Shown here piece by piece: positions 23,880 through 36,642 of a DNA stretch of 64,000 nucleotides. The position numbers were made by a program, and so were the translations under genes. The stretch is from Torreya grandis (Eukaryota > Streptophyta > Pinopsida > Cupressales > Taxaceae), in assembly GCA_037957365.1 (NCBI GenBank), contig JARHVA010008359.1, positions 411,001 to 475,000 of the forward strand. Reading direction: 5' to 3'. How positions within the stretch are numbered: the first letter of the stretch is position 1; each line of letters starts with the position of its first letter. The notes under the pieces are model-generated. The model worked only from the letters and a program-made list of their open reading frames with translations. It was not told the DNA's origin and searched no databases.

Positions 23880-24010
23880 GCCATTCATTATAACTACCTT
23901 TGGGAAAATTAGTATTCCACCTTGTGTTACTAAATATAACTACCTATGGGTAAATTAGTATCAATGACCTATGTCATTGTCTCTTAATTATAACAGCCTA
24001 TGGTAAAATT
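23880..24010 (+). repeat. three-copy ATTATAACTACC repeat, first cluster
   Basis: The unit TATAACTACCTTTGGGTAAA plus TTAGTAT occurs near 23888, 23935 and 23986, about 50 bp apart. The same unit recurs at 25296, 25374 and 25425. The cluster lies upstream of the hairpin motif at 24136, the same relative place as the clip-motif triplets of E and the young element, but the sequence differs. Confidence 0.65.
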
Positions 24011-24135
24011 AGGAACAACACCTTTACCATGCATTTTGCATCACATTAACATTATTATTATCATTTGCCTTTCCATTTGTCTTAATTCATGAACTTGTTG
24101 TGAGCCAGTCATTTCTCATCACCTTTTATGTGGAT

Positions 24136-24190
24136 GGAACTACTATGACCTAAGGTTCTACTAGGACTATGTAAGTGGTGCTTGATGTAG
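24136..24190 (+). other. conserved Tat 3'-UTR hairpin motif, D copy
   Basis: GAACTACTATGACCTAAGG ... AGGACTATGTAAGTGGTGCT aligns with GAACTACATCGGCCTGAGG ... AGGGCTATGTAGGCAGCACT of the young element. It is on the plus strand, which sets the direction of element D. Confidence 0.6.
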
Positions 24191-24194
24191 GTTG

Positions 24195-25285
24195 ATGTCA
24201 CCTTATTCCCCCTTTCCATACACTCTTTCCATTTATGAGTAACCTAAGCCACACTCTCATCATTTTATGAGTTAGACCATTTAGTATATTCTAATTCCCA
24301 ATTGGATTGAGAGTTTAGAAAATTCTTAAAACATTCAAAATAGTTCAAAATCCTAAACATTGTAAAATCATATTACACTCTCCTCAAGAGATATTAAGCC
24401 TCCAAAATTCAAAAATATTTGTCTTGTCTAATCCTAGTTAGCCATCCTTGATCCACCCTACTAGGGCAAATCCATTTTTATTTTTGGTCCATTACACTAA
24501 CACTAGGGTTGTGACCTTCCATTTGCATATATCCTTACTTGGGGGCACCCCCTGTTGTTCATTCCATTGAGCCTTCACACATAGATATTTACTTGGCTAA
24601 TGATAGGTTTATTTCAATTGATTTTTATTTCACATTGTATTTCTGTTTATTTGATTAGTTATTTGTTGTTTAAGGGTTTTCCTATTTTTTTATTTCCTTG
24701 TGCATTGACTTAGTTTATATGCATTCATTGTGTGATTCCTTATGCGTTATTCTTGAGTATATCCATATTCATATGTCAACATTATCATCATGGTTTTTAT
24801 CCATGGTGCATTATTTTAAATTATTTATTAGATTAGGAGTCAGTCCTTATGCATATTATGGCTAAGTTATCATGGTGTTTTATATCATGATGCATACTAT
24901 CATGTGCTAAAAAAAATTTATCTTGGGAAATATTACAAGTAATGGAGCCACAAAAACTTATCCTTAGTAACTTTGGTAAATCCTTCCACCCTCCTTGATC
25001 AAATTAATCCATTAAGATTTTTTTTGTATCAATGCTAATAAGGATGAGCATCTTTAAATTGGTAGGTACAATAAACTCATTAACATTAAGCAATTTTTAT
25101 TCTTCCAATCATCTCTTTTATCACTTTGCACATCCTCATGTGCCTGGTTATTTGTGTCTTGTTTAGTCATTAGACCATCACATTTAGGTTTGTGCCCATT
25201 CCTCTTTAATCTATATAATAATTTATATCCTTGAGTTATGCTTTCCATTCTACCCTATTGGGCTATAATCAAATATCATTTTTAA
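24195..25285 (+). mobile_element. probable 3' region or LTR of element D, boundary unresolved
   Basis: This follows the hairpin motif. It holds a CTCATCATTTTATGAG inverted repeat near 24252, also seen in A's 3' region. It has no reading frame apart from a short minus-strand ORF at 25054-25248 that looks like chance. I could not find LTR ends. Confidence 0.35.
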
Positions 25286-25289
25286 TCCA

Positions 25290-25470
25290 GGTCATCTTAA
25301 TGATTATAACTGACTATGGGTAAATCATTATTTTGACTCATACACCCTTTTGGGGCATGTGCCTGTACCACTGATTATAACTACCTTTGGGTAAATTAGT
25401 GTCTATACCTATGTTTAATATTAAAACCACCTTTGGTCAAATCAATAATTATTTTAATTCAATAAATACA
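25290..25470 (+). repeat. three-copy ATTATAACTACC repeat, second cluster
   Basis: Copies start near 25296, 25374 and 25425 and match the cluster at 23880. The spacing is 50-80 bp. Confidence 0.65.
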
Positions 25471-25474
25471 AGCA

Positions 25475-26285
25475 TTATCCATATTGGATTAATCTCACCC
25501 ATGGGTTAATTTCATTTTTATTCTTGCTTCTTTTCAAGGGATCATCCATCAATTGTATGTGTCAACCATTCCCTCGAGGGGAATCATTATAGGCTTCCCA
25601 AACATTGTTTAGAGCTTATTTTCAATAATTCTTTCTTAAAAGCCTTTTTTAATTCTTTGATAAGATGTTATTGAACCTATAGTTTGTAATTTATTCTCAA
25701 TAGACACCTAAAACTATCCATAATTATATTCCAACCAAACTTCAAACCAATTCCTACCAAGCATTGTAAATTAAGCCTAGGAATCACTGAATGCCCTAAA
25801 TTTTCTTGTGCATCATTCATCAAATATTAGAATCATGTTGAGACATCCCTAATTGGGGTATTTTATCATGGATTCATACCTAATCACCTTATGACATAAC
25901 AACTATCAATTTGGCCTATGGACCTATTAAGTGGGGCACTTGCACACTTGACCAAATCTTGAAGAGTTAAAAGGATAATTAGAATAAATTAACAAACTAA
26001 ATAGAATTAAAATCCTAATTAAATTATCCATTTGAAATTTATTTAAAATCTAAAAGTATAAATTCCAAAAATTAAAATATCTTATCCTTTCATTATAGCC
26101 TTTATGAGTTGTCAAGATTTTGAAAATATCCTAAAATATCTAATTTGAGATCCATGCCTAGTAATTGCAAATCATAATTACTTGAAAACTATTAATTCCA
26201 CTATAGTTATTTTTAACTCACCTAAGTTTAGTTTGAACCCATTTCAAGGGTAAATTCAACCTTGAATCACCTCGGGTGAGATTTA
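25475..26285. other. unassigned AT-rich region
   Basis: No gene, boundary or repeat could be supported. Confidence 0.4.
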
Positions 26286-26289
26286 ATTC

Positions 26290-26312
26290 TTAAGGATATA
26301 AATACAAGGCCT
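26290..26312 (+). promoter_or_regulatory. TATA-box-like promoter, probably in an LTR
   Basis: GGATATAAATACAAGG on the plus strand is followed some 40-60 bp later by ordinary transcribed-leader-like sequence. Its place downstream of element D's 3' region suggests an LTR promoter. No experimental support can be seen in sequence. Confidence 0.45.
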
Positions 26313-26779
26313 TACCTATTAAAACATAAGCTATTTTGGTGCAAAGTCATTATGCTCAAATATCTTCAACAGGATCTTTGGTGTAGTGTTAAAATTCCTA
26401 AATGCTTAGCAAGTGGTGTTACCATGCTCAAATATTAAGCCAAGAAATCACAAGCCAAGGTTCCAAGTAGAGAAAGAGGCCAAGTAACCTCCATTTTCAA
26501 GGAGTTGTTGGCCAATTTCTACCCCCACATTTGCACCTTTCAAATTTGGCCAAGTCTAGTACTTAGATTTTATTTAGAAGAAATGTTCTTTGGAAAATTA
26601 AAAAACCAAGTGTTGTTTCTTTAGGAAAGTCCATTTTGGCCTTTGTTCTAAGCCTTTTCCTAATTCTTTTAAGTTTTTTGTCTGAATCATTTTGCTAAAT
26701 TATTTTAGACTTTTTTGTCTGAGGCTTTTCCTTAAGAGTTTTTCTTTGGGTTTTCTTCTAGCCAAGTGATGAATAACTT

Positions 26780-27250
26780 TGGATAATTTATCCACACAAT
26801 TTTTCCAAAGCTACTTTACAATTTCTCCAAAGGACTCTTTCAAGCCAAAAGGGACCCTTGTAATTTTTTTGAAGGGCACTTTCATTTTTTTAAAGGGAAC
26901 TTTTCAAGTAAAATAGACCAAGCAATAAGTCCAAAAGGTAAATTTCACTTTTTTGAAGGGTACTTTCATTTTTTTTAAGGGTACATTTTGTCGAGAAAAG
27001 GTCCACTTTAGTTTTTAGAAGGATCATTTTCAAAGGGTATTTTCTTTGGAAAGTGGTCACTTTCATTTTTCCAAATGGGCACTTGCATTTTCGAAGGACC
27101 ATTTCCAAAATTTTGAAGGACCATTTCCAAAAGATCGAAAGACCACTTCCAAAATCTTGAAGAACCATTAAAACTTCTCCAAAGGACAATTACAACTTCT
27201 CTAAAAGGCATTTCAACTTCTTCGAAGGGACTAATCAAAAGTTGTAGGAA
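26780..27250. repeat. degenerate tandem array, about 30 bp unit
   Basis: More than ten diverged copies of a unit like GAAGGACCATTTCCAAAA are seen, with earlier copies in the form GAAGGGCACTTTCATTTTTT. Minus-strand ORFs in the area (26890-27189, 27008-27493) translate the repeat and are not taken as genes. Confidence 0.65.
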
Positions 27251-27254
27251 AGGA

Positions 27255-28365
27255 AATGAAGAGAAGGAACTTTGAAAGAATTCCTCCAAACTTTTTGTTT
27301 GAAGGAAATAAATAGGAAGAATTGCTTTAAACTTTTTATCTAAAGGGGATGAACAACAAAATGAGCCCAAATGAAAATACTCAACAAAAGGTTCAAGAAA
27401 GTAAACATAAACAAATAGCCACAGATAATTTATCCCAAAAAAAGGTCCAAAAATAAAAGTTTGAAGAAAATAACCAAAGGAGTGACGGACCACAGGAAGT
27501 CAATTTTAAACTATAGATAATAGCCATTAATATTCAAAAAAATTGATAAGAAAATAAGAATATACACAGAGGTGGTGAATGGTCTACTCCTAAGCATCTA
27601 GAGCAGACTAAGTGAGCAAAATGGAGAGGTTGATAGAATGATTCATTATTGGCACATGACCAAGTCAAGGATCTTCTATAAAATTTAAAAATACAAGTGT
27701 ATAGAGAATAAATAGTAGTTAGAAAGAACATTTTCTAAGTACCATCATGAGTTCCAACAGTGTGGTGTCAACTTTTCTATTTTTAGTTTTGAACTCTCAT
27801 GGATGATCTTTGATAAAAGTAGTTTTCTATGCCACTCTTGAAGGTTTGATGCCACTTTCCATCATTCTCATGACTTGTTTTGGAAAATTAAGACTCTTGA
27901 CATGGCATGGCTCACTCATCCATCTCTCTCATGGATCTATAACTAAGTTTCATGTCTATGACACATGTCCTTATACCTCTTCAGTTTCTCCTTTCTTGCT
28001 CTTCCTCAAAGTTCTATAAATTAGGCCATTTGACCATTGTATATAACCACATTTTTGGTATGGTGAATCCATTCTAAAATGACATTGCACTTTGATTGTG
28101 GACATTGAATACAAGACCAATTTAGAGCTATAAATTTCTATCTAAATATGTGAGCGATGTATAATGGAGCCAAGTGATAGCATAATCCTTACTCCTTATA
28201 TCCTTCATGCTTAAACAAAGGTTTTGATGTTAATAGGTCATGTGAAGTGTGTTAAATGAATTGAATTATCTTTCACATATACAATTGTGTCTATGGTGTG
28301 CAATCTTCCCCTTAGGTTGACCATTTTATTAATTGTCTCAAGCATGTTACCTTCACATTGAAACA
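27255..28365. other. unassigned region
   Basis: No convincing coding sequence. Short ORFs (27534-27731, 27810-28019) lack homology that I recognise. The sequence just before 28371 may be the insertion flank of the E-family LTR. Confidence 0.4.
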
Positions 28366-28370
28366 CTATG

Positions 28371-29879
28371 TGTTTCACTAAATTTTGTCTATTTTAATTC
28401 TAAAGGAAAATAGAGAGAAGGATGGGGATAAGTGATTATAATAAACCTATATTTGGTTTGTGCACCATATCTAGACATTATGATTACTCCTCTTTGGCTC
28501 AAGATGACTACCTGTAAATAACAAAACACTACCACAAGATGTTTGTTAGTAGATAAATGAGTGGGTTACCAAGCTACACATTTGTTCTAGGAAGTGTGAA
28601 ACTTCCCTATAGATGATAGTCCACTTTTGAGAGATTAAAATAAGAATAAATAACTAAAAGAGAGGTAAATAGAGAGTAAAAGAGATAAAATTATCATTTT
28701 TAAAAACCTCTACATAATAGATAGTGACAAGGTGTAGGTGAGGTGCTCTGGTTGTGTTTTACAAGTTGTCTAGGTAGGTTTTGAAGAGGATAGGAAATTG
28801 ACATTTTTCAATGTTGGTAGGAGTGTGACCAATATTAGTTAGGCTATCAAGGTAGGTAATGAGGTGACTGATGTCAGTTAGGCTGTCAAGGTCATTTGAG
28901 GCAATATTTGTTTGGAAAGTTGTAGAGGGCATTCTCAGGTCTAGGAAATGGTTTGGATCAGGTTAGGGAGGTTGAGAGATTTAGGAGAGAGAGATTATGC
29001 CTTAGTTAAGTCTATTTAGAGGTTTGGTATGTTAGATAAAGGGGAAACAAGTAGGGAAGATGTGTAACTCCCTCACAAGGGTACGGTTAGAAGTACATAA
29101 AGTAGTGTAGGGTAGATGTAAAGAAATAGAAGAATAAATATTTAAACAAGCTATAGTATTAATGATGTACTTAGTTTTGGTGGTTGATAAATGATAAGTG
29201 CTAAGTTAATAGTCCCTATCAGGGAGTCCAAACTTGAAAGCATGAACAAAGAGAACAACTAGGTGCTTTTGGTCCTCAAGAGCTTAGTTGTTGATTATGA
29301 TTGACTTACATAAGGTGATTGTAATCCTAGATGTCAAAAAATAGAATGTCAAGAGCCTGAATGAGAGTAAGAATTGATTTTCTTAATTTTTGTTGAGCTA
29401 AATAATAGGTTGCATTTTGGTTTATATTGTCAATGTTGATGATCCCACTGACATCAACCATGGGTTGACAGATGTCAGTGGCCCTAAAATAGGTAAACCT
29501 TTCTATTTTTGGCCTATTTTATATTGTTGTGCATGTCAAATGTGATACCTATTATATAATGGTAAAAATAAGAGGTTAAGAAGGAAGTATTTGTTTAGGA
29601 ATTTAGTTTGGAAGTGGGAAAAAGTCTTGGGTAGTTAGGATGAGGGGACCATGTCTTGAGGTGACTAATCAAGGGAGAATTAGTCATAGGGTGAGGTGGT
29701 CAAGTAAGGTGGAAATAGGAGTTTTTAATTAATTTAATTAAGTATTTTAAATTAATTAAATGTGTGAGAGGTATACGTATGGGTTAGGGAGATTCATTAA
29801 TATTATTATTAAAATCGGTTTAGGGGGTTTCAACATAGGGAGTTACACACATGTGTGTGATGTAATTTTGGTGTCTACA
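28371..29879 (-). mobile_element. E-family LTR copy 1 (1509 bp)
   Basis: It is bounded by TGTTTCAC at 28371 and GGTGTCTACA at 29879, so on the minus strand it starts TGTAGACACC and ends GTGAAACA. The young element's LTR starts TGTAGACACC and ends TAGAAACA. It matches 30793-32320 along its length, about 85-90% in the parts I compared. A PPT follows at 29880, making it a 3' LTR. It contains a fold like the three-way junction of the young LTR (about 28530-28630) and many CpG-decayed GACGTCGG motifs. Confidence 0.85.
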
Positions 29880-30792
29880 TTTGCCCCTTTTTATCTTGTA
29901 ATTTATACTGACATGTTTCAAGATAAAAACTTGAGTGAGATGCTCCAAGTATTGGATGAGGTATCCCCTCTCAAAATGGAAATTAATGGAGAAGAAACTA
30001 TAATTAGGTACCAATTTGATAGAAAGGTAATTTGGTGACTGGTGGAGAATTGAGCATCACTTCATATGTATAGGCCACAATGAGCTATAGTTGACAAAGT
30101 CAAGAATAAGAAAGGTTAAGGAGGACTCAAATATAAGTAACCAAATAATAGCCTATAAGTGATAGCTGATAAGTCAAATCAATTAAAGTTGTAGCTCTAA
30201 TGGTTAATGTGTTTAGGTATCTGAGGTAGGAAGTGACCCTAAAAAACATAAAAGGGTTGAAGGTGATAGGATGGGCTTGGTTACCATCCAAAACACCTAA
30301 AATACATGTGTGTGCATAATATCCAACTACAATGGAATAACTTAAGTATTGAAGATAATTAGTACACTCTTGGTGTAAAAGGGTCAATGAGAGAAGAAAT
30401 ATTTGTGATCTCCAAGCACACTCATCAAGAGTGAAGATGTAAGTGATCTTCAATGTCATTTTGTCATGGTTGGGGGTGATATATGTGATCTCTAGTTGCC
30501 CAAATGTATGGGTAAGGTTGTGTAAGGATGGGGTTTTGTGTTGGAAAATAGTATTAGAAAGGTGCTAATGTCAGTTATATGTTTTGATATCAATAATATA
30601 AAGTGCCAACATCAATAAAACTAGGGTAACATTGCCGATGTCGATAGGTGTAAGAACTGACATCAATAAGTTAGGTCAAGAATGCTAACATTGAGGGCTA
30701 ACCAAACCAAATGGAAGTAGTCAACTAACAAAATGGCCTCTCACTGACATGCTAAACTCAACCTCTCAACCTCTTGTCGAGCATGCCATAAA
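29880..30792 (-). mobile_element. 913-bp non-coding internal segment between two E LTRs
   Basis: It starts on the minus strand's 3' side with the PPT AAAAAGGGGCAAA (29880-29892). At the other end is a PBS-like TGGCATGCTCG (complement near 30779-30789), which resembles TGGCACGCCCG of the young element. No gag or pol is present. It matches the start of the internal sequence at 32321 onward. ORFs at 29760-30038 and 30127-30459 have no recognisable domain. Confidence 0.7.
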
Positions 30793-32320
30793 TGTTTCAC
30801 TAAATTTTGTCTATTTTAATTCTAAAGTAAAATATAGAGAAGGATGGGGATAAGTGACTAGAATGAACCCAAATTTATTTTGCATGCCATATCTAGATGT
30901 TGTGAACACTCTTCTTTGATTGGGGAGGACTACCTGTAAATTAGAAAAAACTACCACAAGATGTTTGTTAGTAAATAAATGAGTGGGTTGTCAAGCTACG
31001 TGCTTGTTCTAGGAAGTGTGAAACTTCCCTAGAGATGATAGTCCACTTTTGAGAGGTTAAGAGAATAGTAAATAAATGAAAGAGAGGTAAATAGAGAGTA
31101 AAAGAGAGATAAAATTATCATTTTTAATAACCTATATGTAGTAGAGAGTGATATGGTACAGGTGAGGTACTTTGGTTATGTTATAAAAGTTGTTTGGGTA
31201 GGTTTTGAAGAGGCTAGGAGATTAATAGTTGTCAACATTGGTAGGAGTGTGATCGATATCAGTTAGGATACCGAGGTCAGTAGTGAGGTGACTAATGTCG
31301 ATTAGGATATCGAGGTTGGTAGGGGAAATATTTGTCTAGAAAGTTGTAGAGGGCTTTCTCAAGTTTAGTAAATGGTTTGGATCAGGTCAGAGAGGTTGAG
31401 AGAGTTAAGAGAGTAAGATTATGGCTTAGTTAAGTCTGGTTAGAAGTTTGGTATGTCAAGTAAAGGGGAAACAAGTAGAGAAGCTTTGTAGCTCCCTCAT
31501 AGGGGTATGGTCAAAAGTACATAAAGTAATGCATAATACATTTAAAGAAATAGAAGAATAAATATTTAAATGACCTACAGTATCAGTGATACACTTAGCT
31601 ATGGTGGTCATTGAATGATAAGTGCTAGGTTCATGGTCCCTATTAGGGAGTTCAAACCTAAGTGCCTTAATAAAGATAACAAGTGGGTTTTATCGATCCT
31701 TAAGATCTTAATTGATGATTGTGATTAACTTATGTAGGGTGATTGTAAGCCTAGATGTCAAAACATAGAATGTTGAGACCCTGAATGAGAGTAAGAATTA
31801 ATTCTATTAATTTATAATAACCTAAACTATAAGTTGGACTTTAGTTTATATTCTTGACATTAGTGATCCCATTGACATCAATCATGATCCCTCTGACATC
31901 AGTGATGGATTGACTGATGTTGATGGCCCTAGAATGGGTAAACCTTTCTATTTTTGGCTTATTTTTTGTTGTTATACATGCCAAGTGTGATACCCATTAT
32001 AAAATGTTAAAAATAAGAGGTTAGGAAGGAAGTAGTTGTTTAGGAATTTAGTTTGGAAGAGGGAATATGTCTTGGGTAGTTAGGATGAGGGGACCAAGTC
32101 TTAAGGTGACTTATCAAGGGAGAATTAGTCATAGATTGAGGTGGCCAGGTAAGGTGATAATATGGGTTTTTAATTAATTTAATTAAGTATTTTAAATTAA
32201 TTAAATGTGTCAGAAGTAGACTCATGGGTTAGGGAGATTAATTATTATTATTAAAATGGGTTTAGGGGGGTTTCGACATAGGGAGTTATGTATGTATGTG
32301 TCATAATTTTGGTGTCTACA
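30793..32320 (-). mobile_element. E-family LTR copy 2 (1528 bp)
   Basis: It is bounded by TGTTTCAC at 30793 and GGTGTCTACA at 32320. It serves as a 5' LTR for the short segment 29880-30792 (PBS-like sequence below it). It also looks like a 3' LTR for sequence above it, because a PPT-like tract follows at 32321. This is the pattern left by recombination between LTRs of tandem copies. Confidence 0.85.
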
Positions 32321-33700
32321 TTTGCCCTTTTTTGTCTTGTAATTTTTACTAACATGTTGCAAGACAAAGACAAGATTTATATGCTCCAAGTATTGGATGA
32401 GGTATCCCCCCTCAAAACAAGACTTGATAGAGGAGAAATTAGAATTAGGTACCAGTTTGATAGAAAGGTAATTGGGTAACTAGTGAAGAATTGAGTATCA
32501 CTTTGTATGTGTAGGCCACAATGAGCTATAATTGATAAAGTCAAGAACAAGTAAGGTTAAGGAGGACTCAAATAGAAGTAACTAAAGCATATCATGTAAG
32601 TGATAGTTGACAATTTAAATCAATCAAAGTTATAGCTCTAATGGTCAATGTGTCCTAAGTATTCAAGGTAGGAAGTTCCCTTAAGAAACACAAAAGGGTT
32701 GAAGGTAATAGGATGGGCTTGGTTACCATCTACAACACCTAAAATACATGCATGTACATAATAGCCAACTATAATATAATATCCTAAGTAGTCAAGATAA
32801 GCAATACAATCTTGGTGTAAAAGGGTTAATGAGCGAGGAAATATTCATGATCTCTAAGCATAATCATCGAGGGTGAAGATGTAAGTGATCTTCAATGTCA
32901 TTGTTTCATGGTTGGCAAGATATACGTGATCTCTAATTGTGCCAATGTATGGGTAAAGTTGTGTAAATATGGGGCTTTTGTGTTGGAAGATAGTATTATA
33001 AAGGTGCCAACATTATTTATATGTGTTGATATTGGTAATATAAAGTGTTGATGTCATTAAAACTAAGGTAATGTTACTGATGTTGGTAGGTGTAAGCATT
33101 GATGTCGATAGGTTAGGTCAAGAATGTTGACATCAGTGGCTAACCAAACCTAATAAAAGGGGGTTTTCCAATCGACCAAACTCATTTGTAACCTTATGAT
33201 AAGAGAGAAAAAATAGATCTTGAGAGTGATTTGAGATGGTAGTGCAAAGAGGGGACTCAATGGGAGGTGCATGACCAAAGGAGCCAGTAGTGCTAGTTAG
33301 GAAGAGAGATGAGGTAAGAGCCTAAACTACTTTGATTTGGTTTTTGTAAATTTTAAGTTAAATGAGAGGTGGGTTTGTATAAAATAGGAGTGGGGGTTAG
33401 AAAATAGGATAGGGTAGGTGTAGGATACGTTAGGGGGGATTTGGGGGTAATATTTTAAGGGAAATGGGTAGGTTGGGTTTGGGTTTTTTGGCCTTAGGGC
33501 CAAACCAGTCACTAACATCAGTAAGATTGATCGATGTCAGTTGACATGGCATCGAGGTCAACCAACATCAACTGACATCAAATGACATAACATTGAGGTC
33601 AGTACTTTTCTTCCAACATTGGCCATGTCATGAGGGCTGATAAAGCACCAACATCAACATTAATGCTAACATTAGCTACTATAAAAAAGTATCAAATAAG
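32321..33700 (-). mobile_element. 3' untranslated region of element E
   Basis: It begins with a PPT-like tract and matches 29880-30700. The part at 33500-33690 is crowded with CpG-decayed GACGTCGG motifs (GATGTCAG, GACATCAA, CATCGAGGTCA). No gene is supported. Confidence 0.65.
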
Positions 33701-33780
33701 AGAAAGGGTGAGTTTTTAATCACCAGTGGAAGTAGTCAACTAACCAAATGGTTGAGATAGCCTTAGAAGAACCCTTCTCA

Positions 33781-33835
33781 TCTAAATGCTACCTACATAG
33801 CCTATTTTATAGCCTTAGGCCAATGTAGTACTCCT
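33781..33835 (-). other. conserved Tat 3'-UTR hairpin motif, E copy 1
   Basis: CTACCTACATAGCC ... GGCCAATGTAGTACTCC; the arms CTACAT and ATGTAG are intact. Confidence 0.75.
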
Positions 33836-34070
33836 AAAACATAGGAAAAGGATCTAAAAAGGTGTGTTTTAGGGAAAAAGGTAAAATAAGATAGTTGAAA
33901 GGTCTAGGTCTTAAAAGTCAAGTCCTAGTGTCAAGAGTCAGTAATATAGATAGTGAGGCCTAGAATTGAATAGGTAGGTAGGCTTAGGGTAGAGAGAGAG
34001 GTAGTGAAGCCTAGGGTAGTTAGTAAGGTGGGTATATGGCTGAACTAATCTTATAAGACCCCATGTCAAC

Positions 34071-34124
34071 TGAGTGTTGCCTACATAGCCCAGTTTGAGG
34101 CCTTAAACCAATGTAGTTATCCTA
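34071..34124 (-). other. conserved Tat 3'-UTR hairpin motif, E copy 2
   Basis: TGAGTGTTGCCTACATAGCC ... AAACCAATGTAGTTATCC; the outer arms are intact, and the flank matches the CACTCAG of the young element. Confidence 0.75.
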
Positions 34125-34149
34125 ATGAGAAGGGAAAAAGGTGGTGAGG

Positions 34150-34560
34150 GAGTACATAAAAATAGATGTGACCTGATTTATTTATGTATGGATGCAAGTG
34201 AAGATGGAGCTTACATTATGAGATCATCTACCAAGGCTATTGACATACATGAGGAGAGATGTTACTCTAGATGAGTGTGAGCATATGGTAGCCTAGGTTT
34301 AGGAGTGTGATGGTACTATCATATCACATGAGATGTGTTGTTGATGAGAGCTTTGATTGAGAGGTGGGATAATACCACCAACACTTTCCATTTTCTAGCC
34401 AAGGAGTTGATAATGACACAGGAGGATGTCTATAGGATTCTAAGGCTACCATTCTAGGGTGAGGAGATTTTCACATGCTTGAGATAGGAGCATTATATAC
34501 ACATGGTTAGTTTATATAGGGAGCATGTCAGTGAGGTGACCTACCACTCTATGATTTTAA
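34150..34560 (+). pseudogene. truncated copy of plant-mobile-domain-like frame
   Basis: The plus strand repeats the first 400 bp of the pseudogene at 37320 (MDAxEDGAYIMR, ERWDNTTNTFHF-like). It is cut at 34560 by an LTR fragment. Confidence 0.55.
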
Positions 34561-34796
34561 CAATAAAAATTAATCTCCTTAACCCATACTTCTACCCCTC
34601 ACACATTTAATTAAATTAAAATACTTAATTAAATTAATTAAAAATCCCTATTGCCACCTTATTTGGCCACCTTTTCCTATGACTAATTCTCCCCTAATGA
34701 GTCACCTCAAGACCTGGTCCCCTCATCCTAACTACCTAATACTTATTCCCACTTCCAAACTAAATTCCTAAATAACTACTTCCTTCCTAACCTTTT
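34560..34796 (+). mobile_element. inverted E LTR fragment (U3 side)
   Basis: This is the reverse complement of about 29560-29810. It is in the opposite orientation to the adjoining LTR fragment at 34797 and to LTR copies 1 and 2. Confidence 0.8.
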
Positions 34797-36198
34797 TAGC
34801 TAGGGAGGACTACCTGTAAATGAGAAAACACTACCATAAGATGTTTATTAGTAGATAAATGAGTGTACTACCAAGCTATGTGCTTCTTCTAAGAAGTGTG
34901 AAACTTCCCTAGAAATGATAGTCCAATTTTGATAGGTTAAAAGAATAATAAAATAACTAAAAGAGAGGTAAATAAAGAGTAAAAGAGTTAAAATTATTGT
35001 TTTTACCAACTTGTACACAATAGAGAGTGATAGGGTACCAGTGAGTTGCTTTGGTTGTGTTTTAGAAGTTATCTAGGGAGGTTTTTAAGAGGCTAACAAA
35101 TTAACAGTTGCCAACATCGGTAGGAGTGTGAAAAATATCAGTTAGGCTATCGAGGTTGGTAGTGAGGTGGCTGATATTAGTTAGGCTATCGAGGTCAAAA
35201 GGAAAATATTTATCTGGAAAGATGTAGAGGGATTTTTTGGGTTTAGGAAATGGTTTAGATCAGGTCATGGAGGTTGAGAGAGTTAGGAAAGAAAGATTAT
35301 GGATTAGTTAAATTTGGTCAGAGCTTTGGTATGCCAGGTAAAGGGGAAATAAGTAGGGAAGCTTTGTAACTCCCTCATGGGGGTACAGTCAGAAGTGCAT
35401 AAAGTAGTATAGGGTAGATATAAAGAAATAGAAGAATAATATTTAAATGACATATAATATCAATGATATAATTAGTTGTGGTGGTCATTGAATGATCAGT
35501 GCTATGTTGATGGTCTCTATCAAGGAGTTTAAACCTAAGTGCTTGAATAGAGAGAAGAAGTAGGTGTTGTTGGTACTCAAGAGCTTAGTTGTTAATTGTG
35601 ATTGACTTACACAGTGTGATTGTAAGCCTAGATGTCAAAAAATAGAATGTTGAGAGCCTGAATGAGAGTAAGATTTGATTTTATTAATTTCTAATAACCT
35701 TAACTATAGGTTAGAGTTTGGCTTATATTATCGACGTCGATAATCCCACTGACATCAGTCGTGATCCCACCAACATCGATCATGGGTTGATCAACATTGG
35801 TGGGAATAAAATAGGTAAACCTTTCTAGTTTTGGCCTATTTTATATTGTTGTGCATGCCAAGTGTGACACCCATTATAAAATGGTAAAAATAAGAGGTTA
35901 GGAAGGAAGTAGTTGTTTAGGAATTTAGTTTGGAAGTGGGAATAAATCTTGGGTAGTTAGGATGGGGGGACCAGGTCTTGAGGTGACTTATCAGGGGAGA
36001 ATTAGTCATAGGGTGAGGTGGCCAAGTAAGGTGGTAATAGGGGTTTTTAATTAGTTTAATTAAGTATTTTAAATTAATTAAATGTGTAAGGGGTAGAATT
36101 ATGGGTTAAGGAAATTAATTGTTATTATTAAAATGTGTTTAGGGGGTTTCAACATAGAGAGTTATGCATGTGTGTGTGACATAATTTTGGTGTCTACA
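34797..36198 (-). mobile_element. E-family LTR copy 3, truncated at its 3' end
   Basis: It starts within the conserved GGAGGACTACCTGTAAATGA (matching 28500 and 30925) and runs to GGTGTCTACA at 36198. About 81 bp of internal sequence with a PPT follows (36199-36279), then a jump back into LTR sequence. Confidence 0.8.
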
Positions 36199-36279
36199 TT
36201 TGCCCCTTTTTTCTTGTAATTTGGATTGACATATTATAAAATAAAAATAAGAGTTAGATGTTCCAAGTATTAGATGAGG

Positions 36280-36642
36280 TACAGTTAGAATTGCATAAAG
36301 TAGTGCAAGGTAGATATAAAGAAATAGAAGAATAAATATTTAAATGACCTAGAGTATTAGTGATATACTTAGTTGTGGTGGTCGTTAAATGATAAGTGTT
36401 AGGTTGATGGTCCCTATTAGGGAGTCTAAACTTGATTTCCTAAATATAGAGAACAAGTAGGTGTTGTTGGTCCTTAAGAGCTCAGTTGTTGATTGTGATT
36501 GACTTACGTAAGGTGATTGTAAGCCTGGATGTCAAAAAATATAATATTGAGAGCCTAGATGAGAGTAAGAATTAATTTTCTTAATTTTTGCTAACCTAAA
36601 CTATAGGTTATAGTTTGGCTTATATTGTTGATGTCAATGGTC
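36280..36642 (-). mobile_element. internal fragment of E LTR
   Basis: It matches LTR copy 1 from about 29090 to 29440 in the same orientation. It is joined to the PPT-side internal sequence at 36279, where no intact element would have a junction. Confidence 0.75.

Larger units (their letters stand above)
33700..34560 (-). repeat. 860-bp direct duplication, copy 1 (E 3' region)
   Basis: It matches 36866-37724 from AGTGGAAGTAGTCAACTAAC to GACCTACCACTCTATGA. It holds two hairpin motifs (33781-33835 and 34071-34124) and the 5' part of the plant-mobile-domain-like frame on the plus strand. It ends abruptly at the inverted LTR fragment at 34560. Confidence 0.8.
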
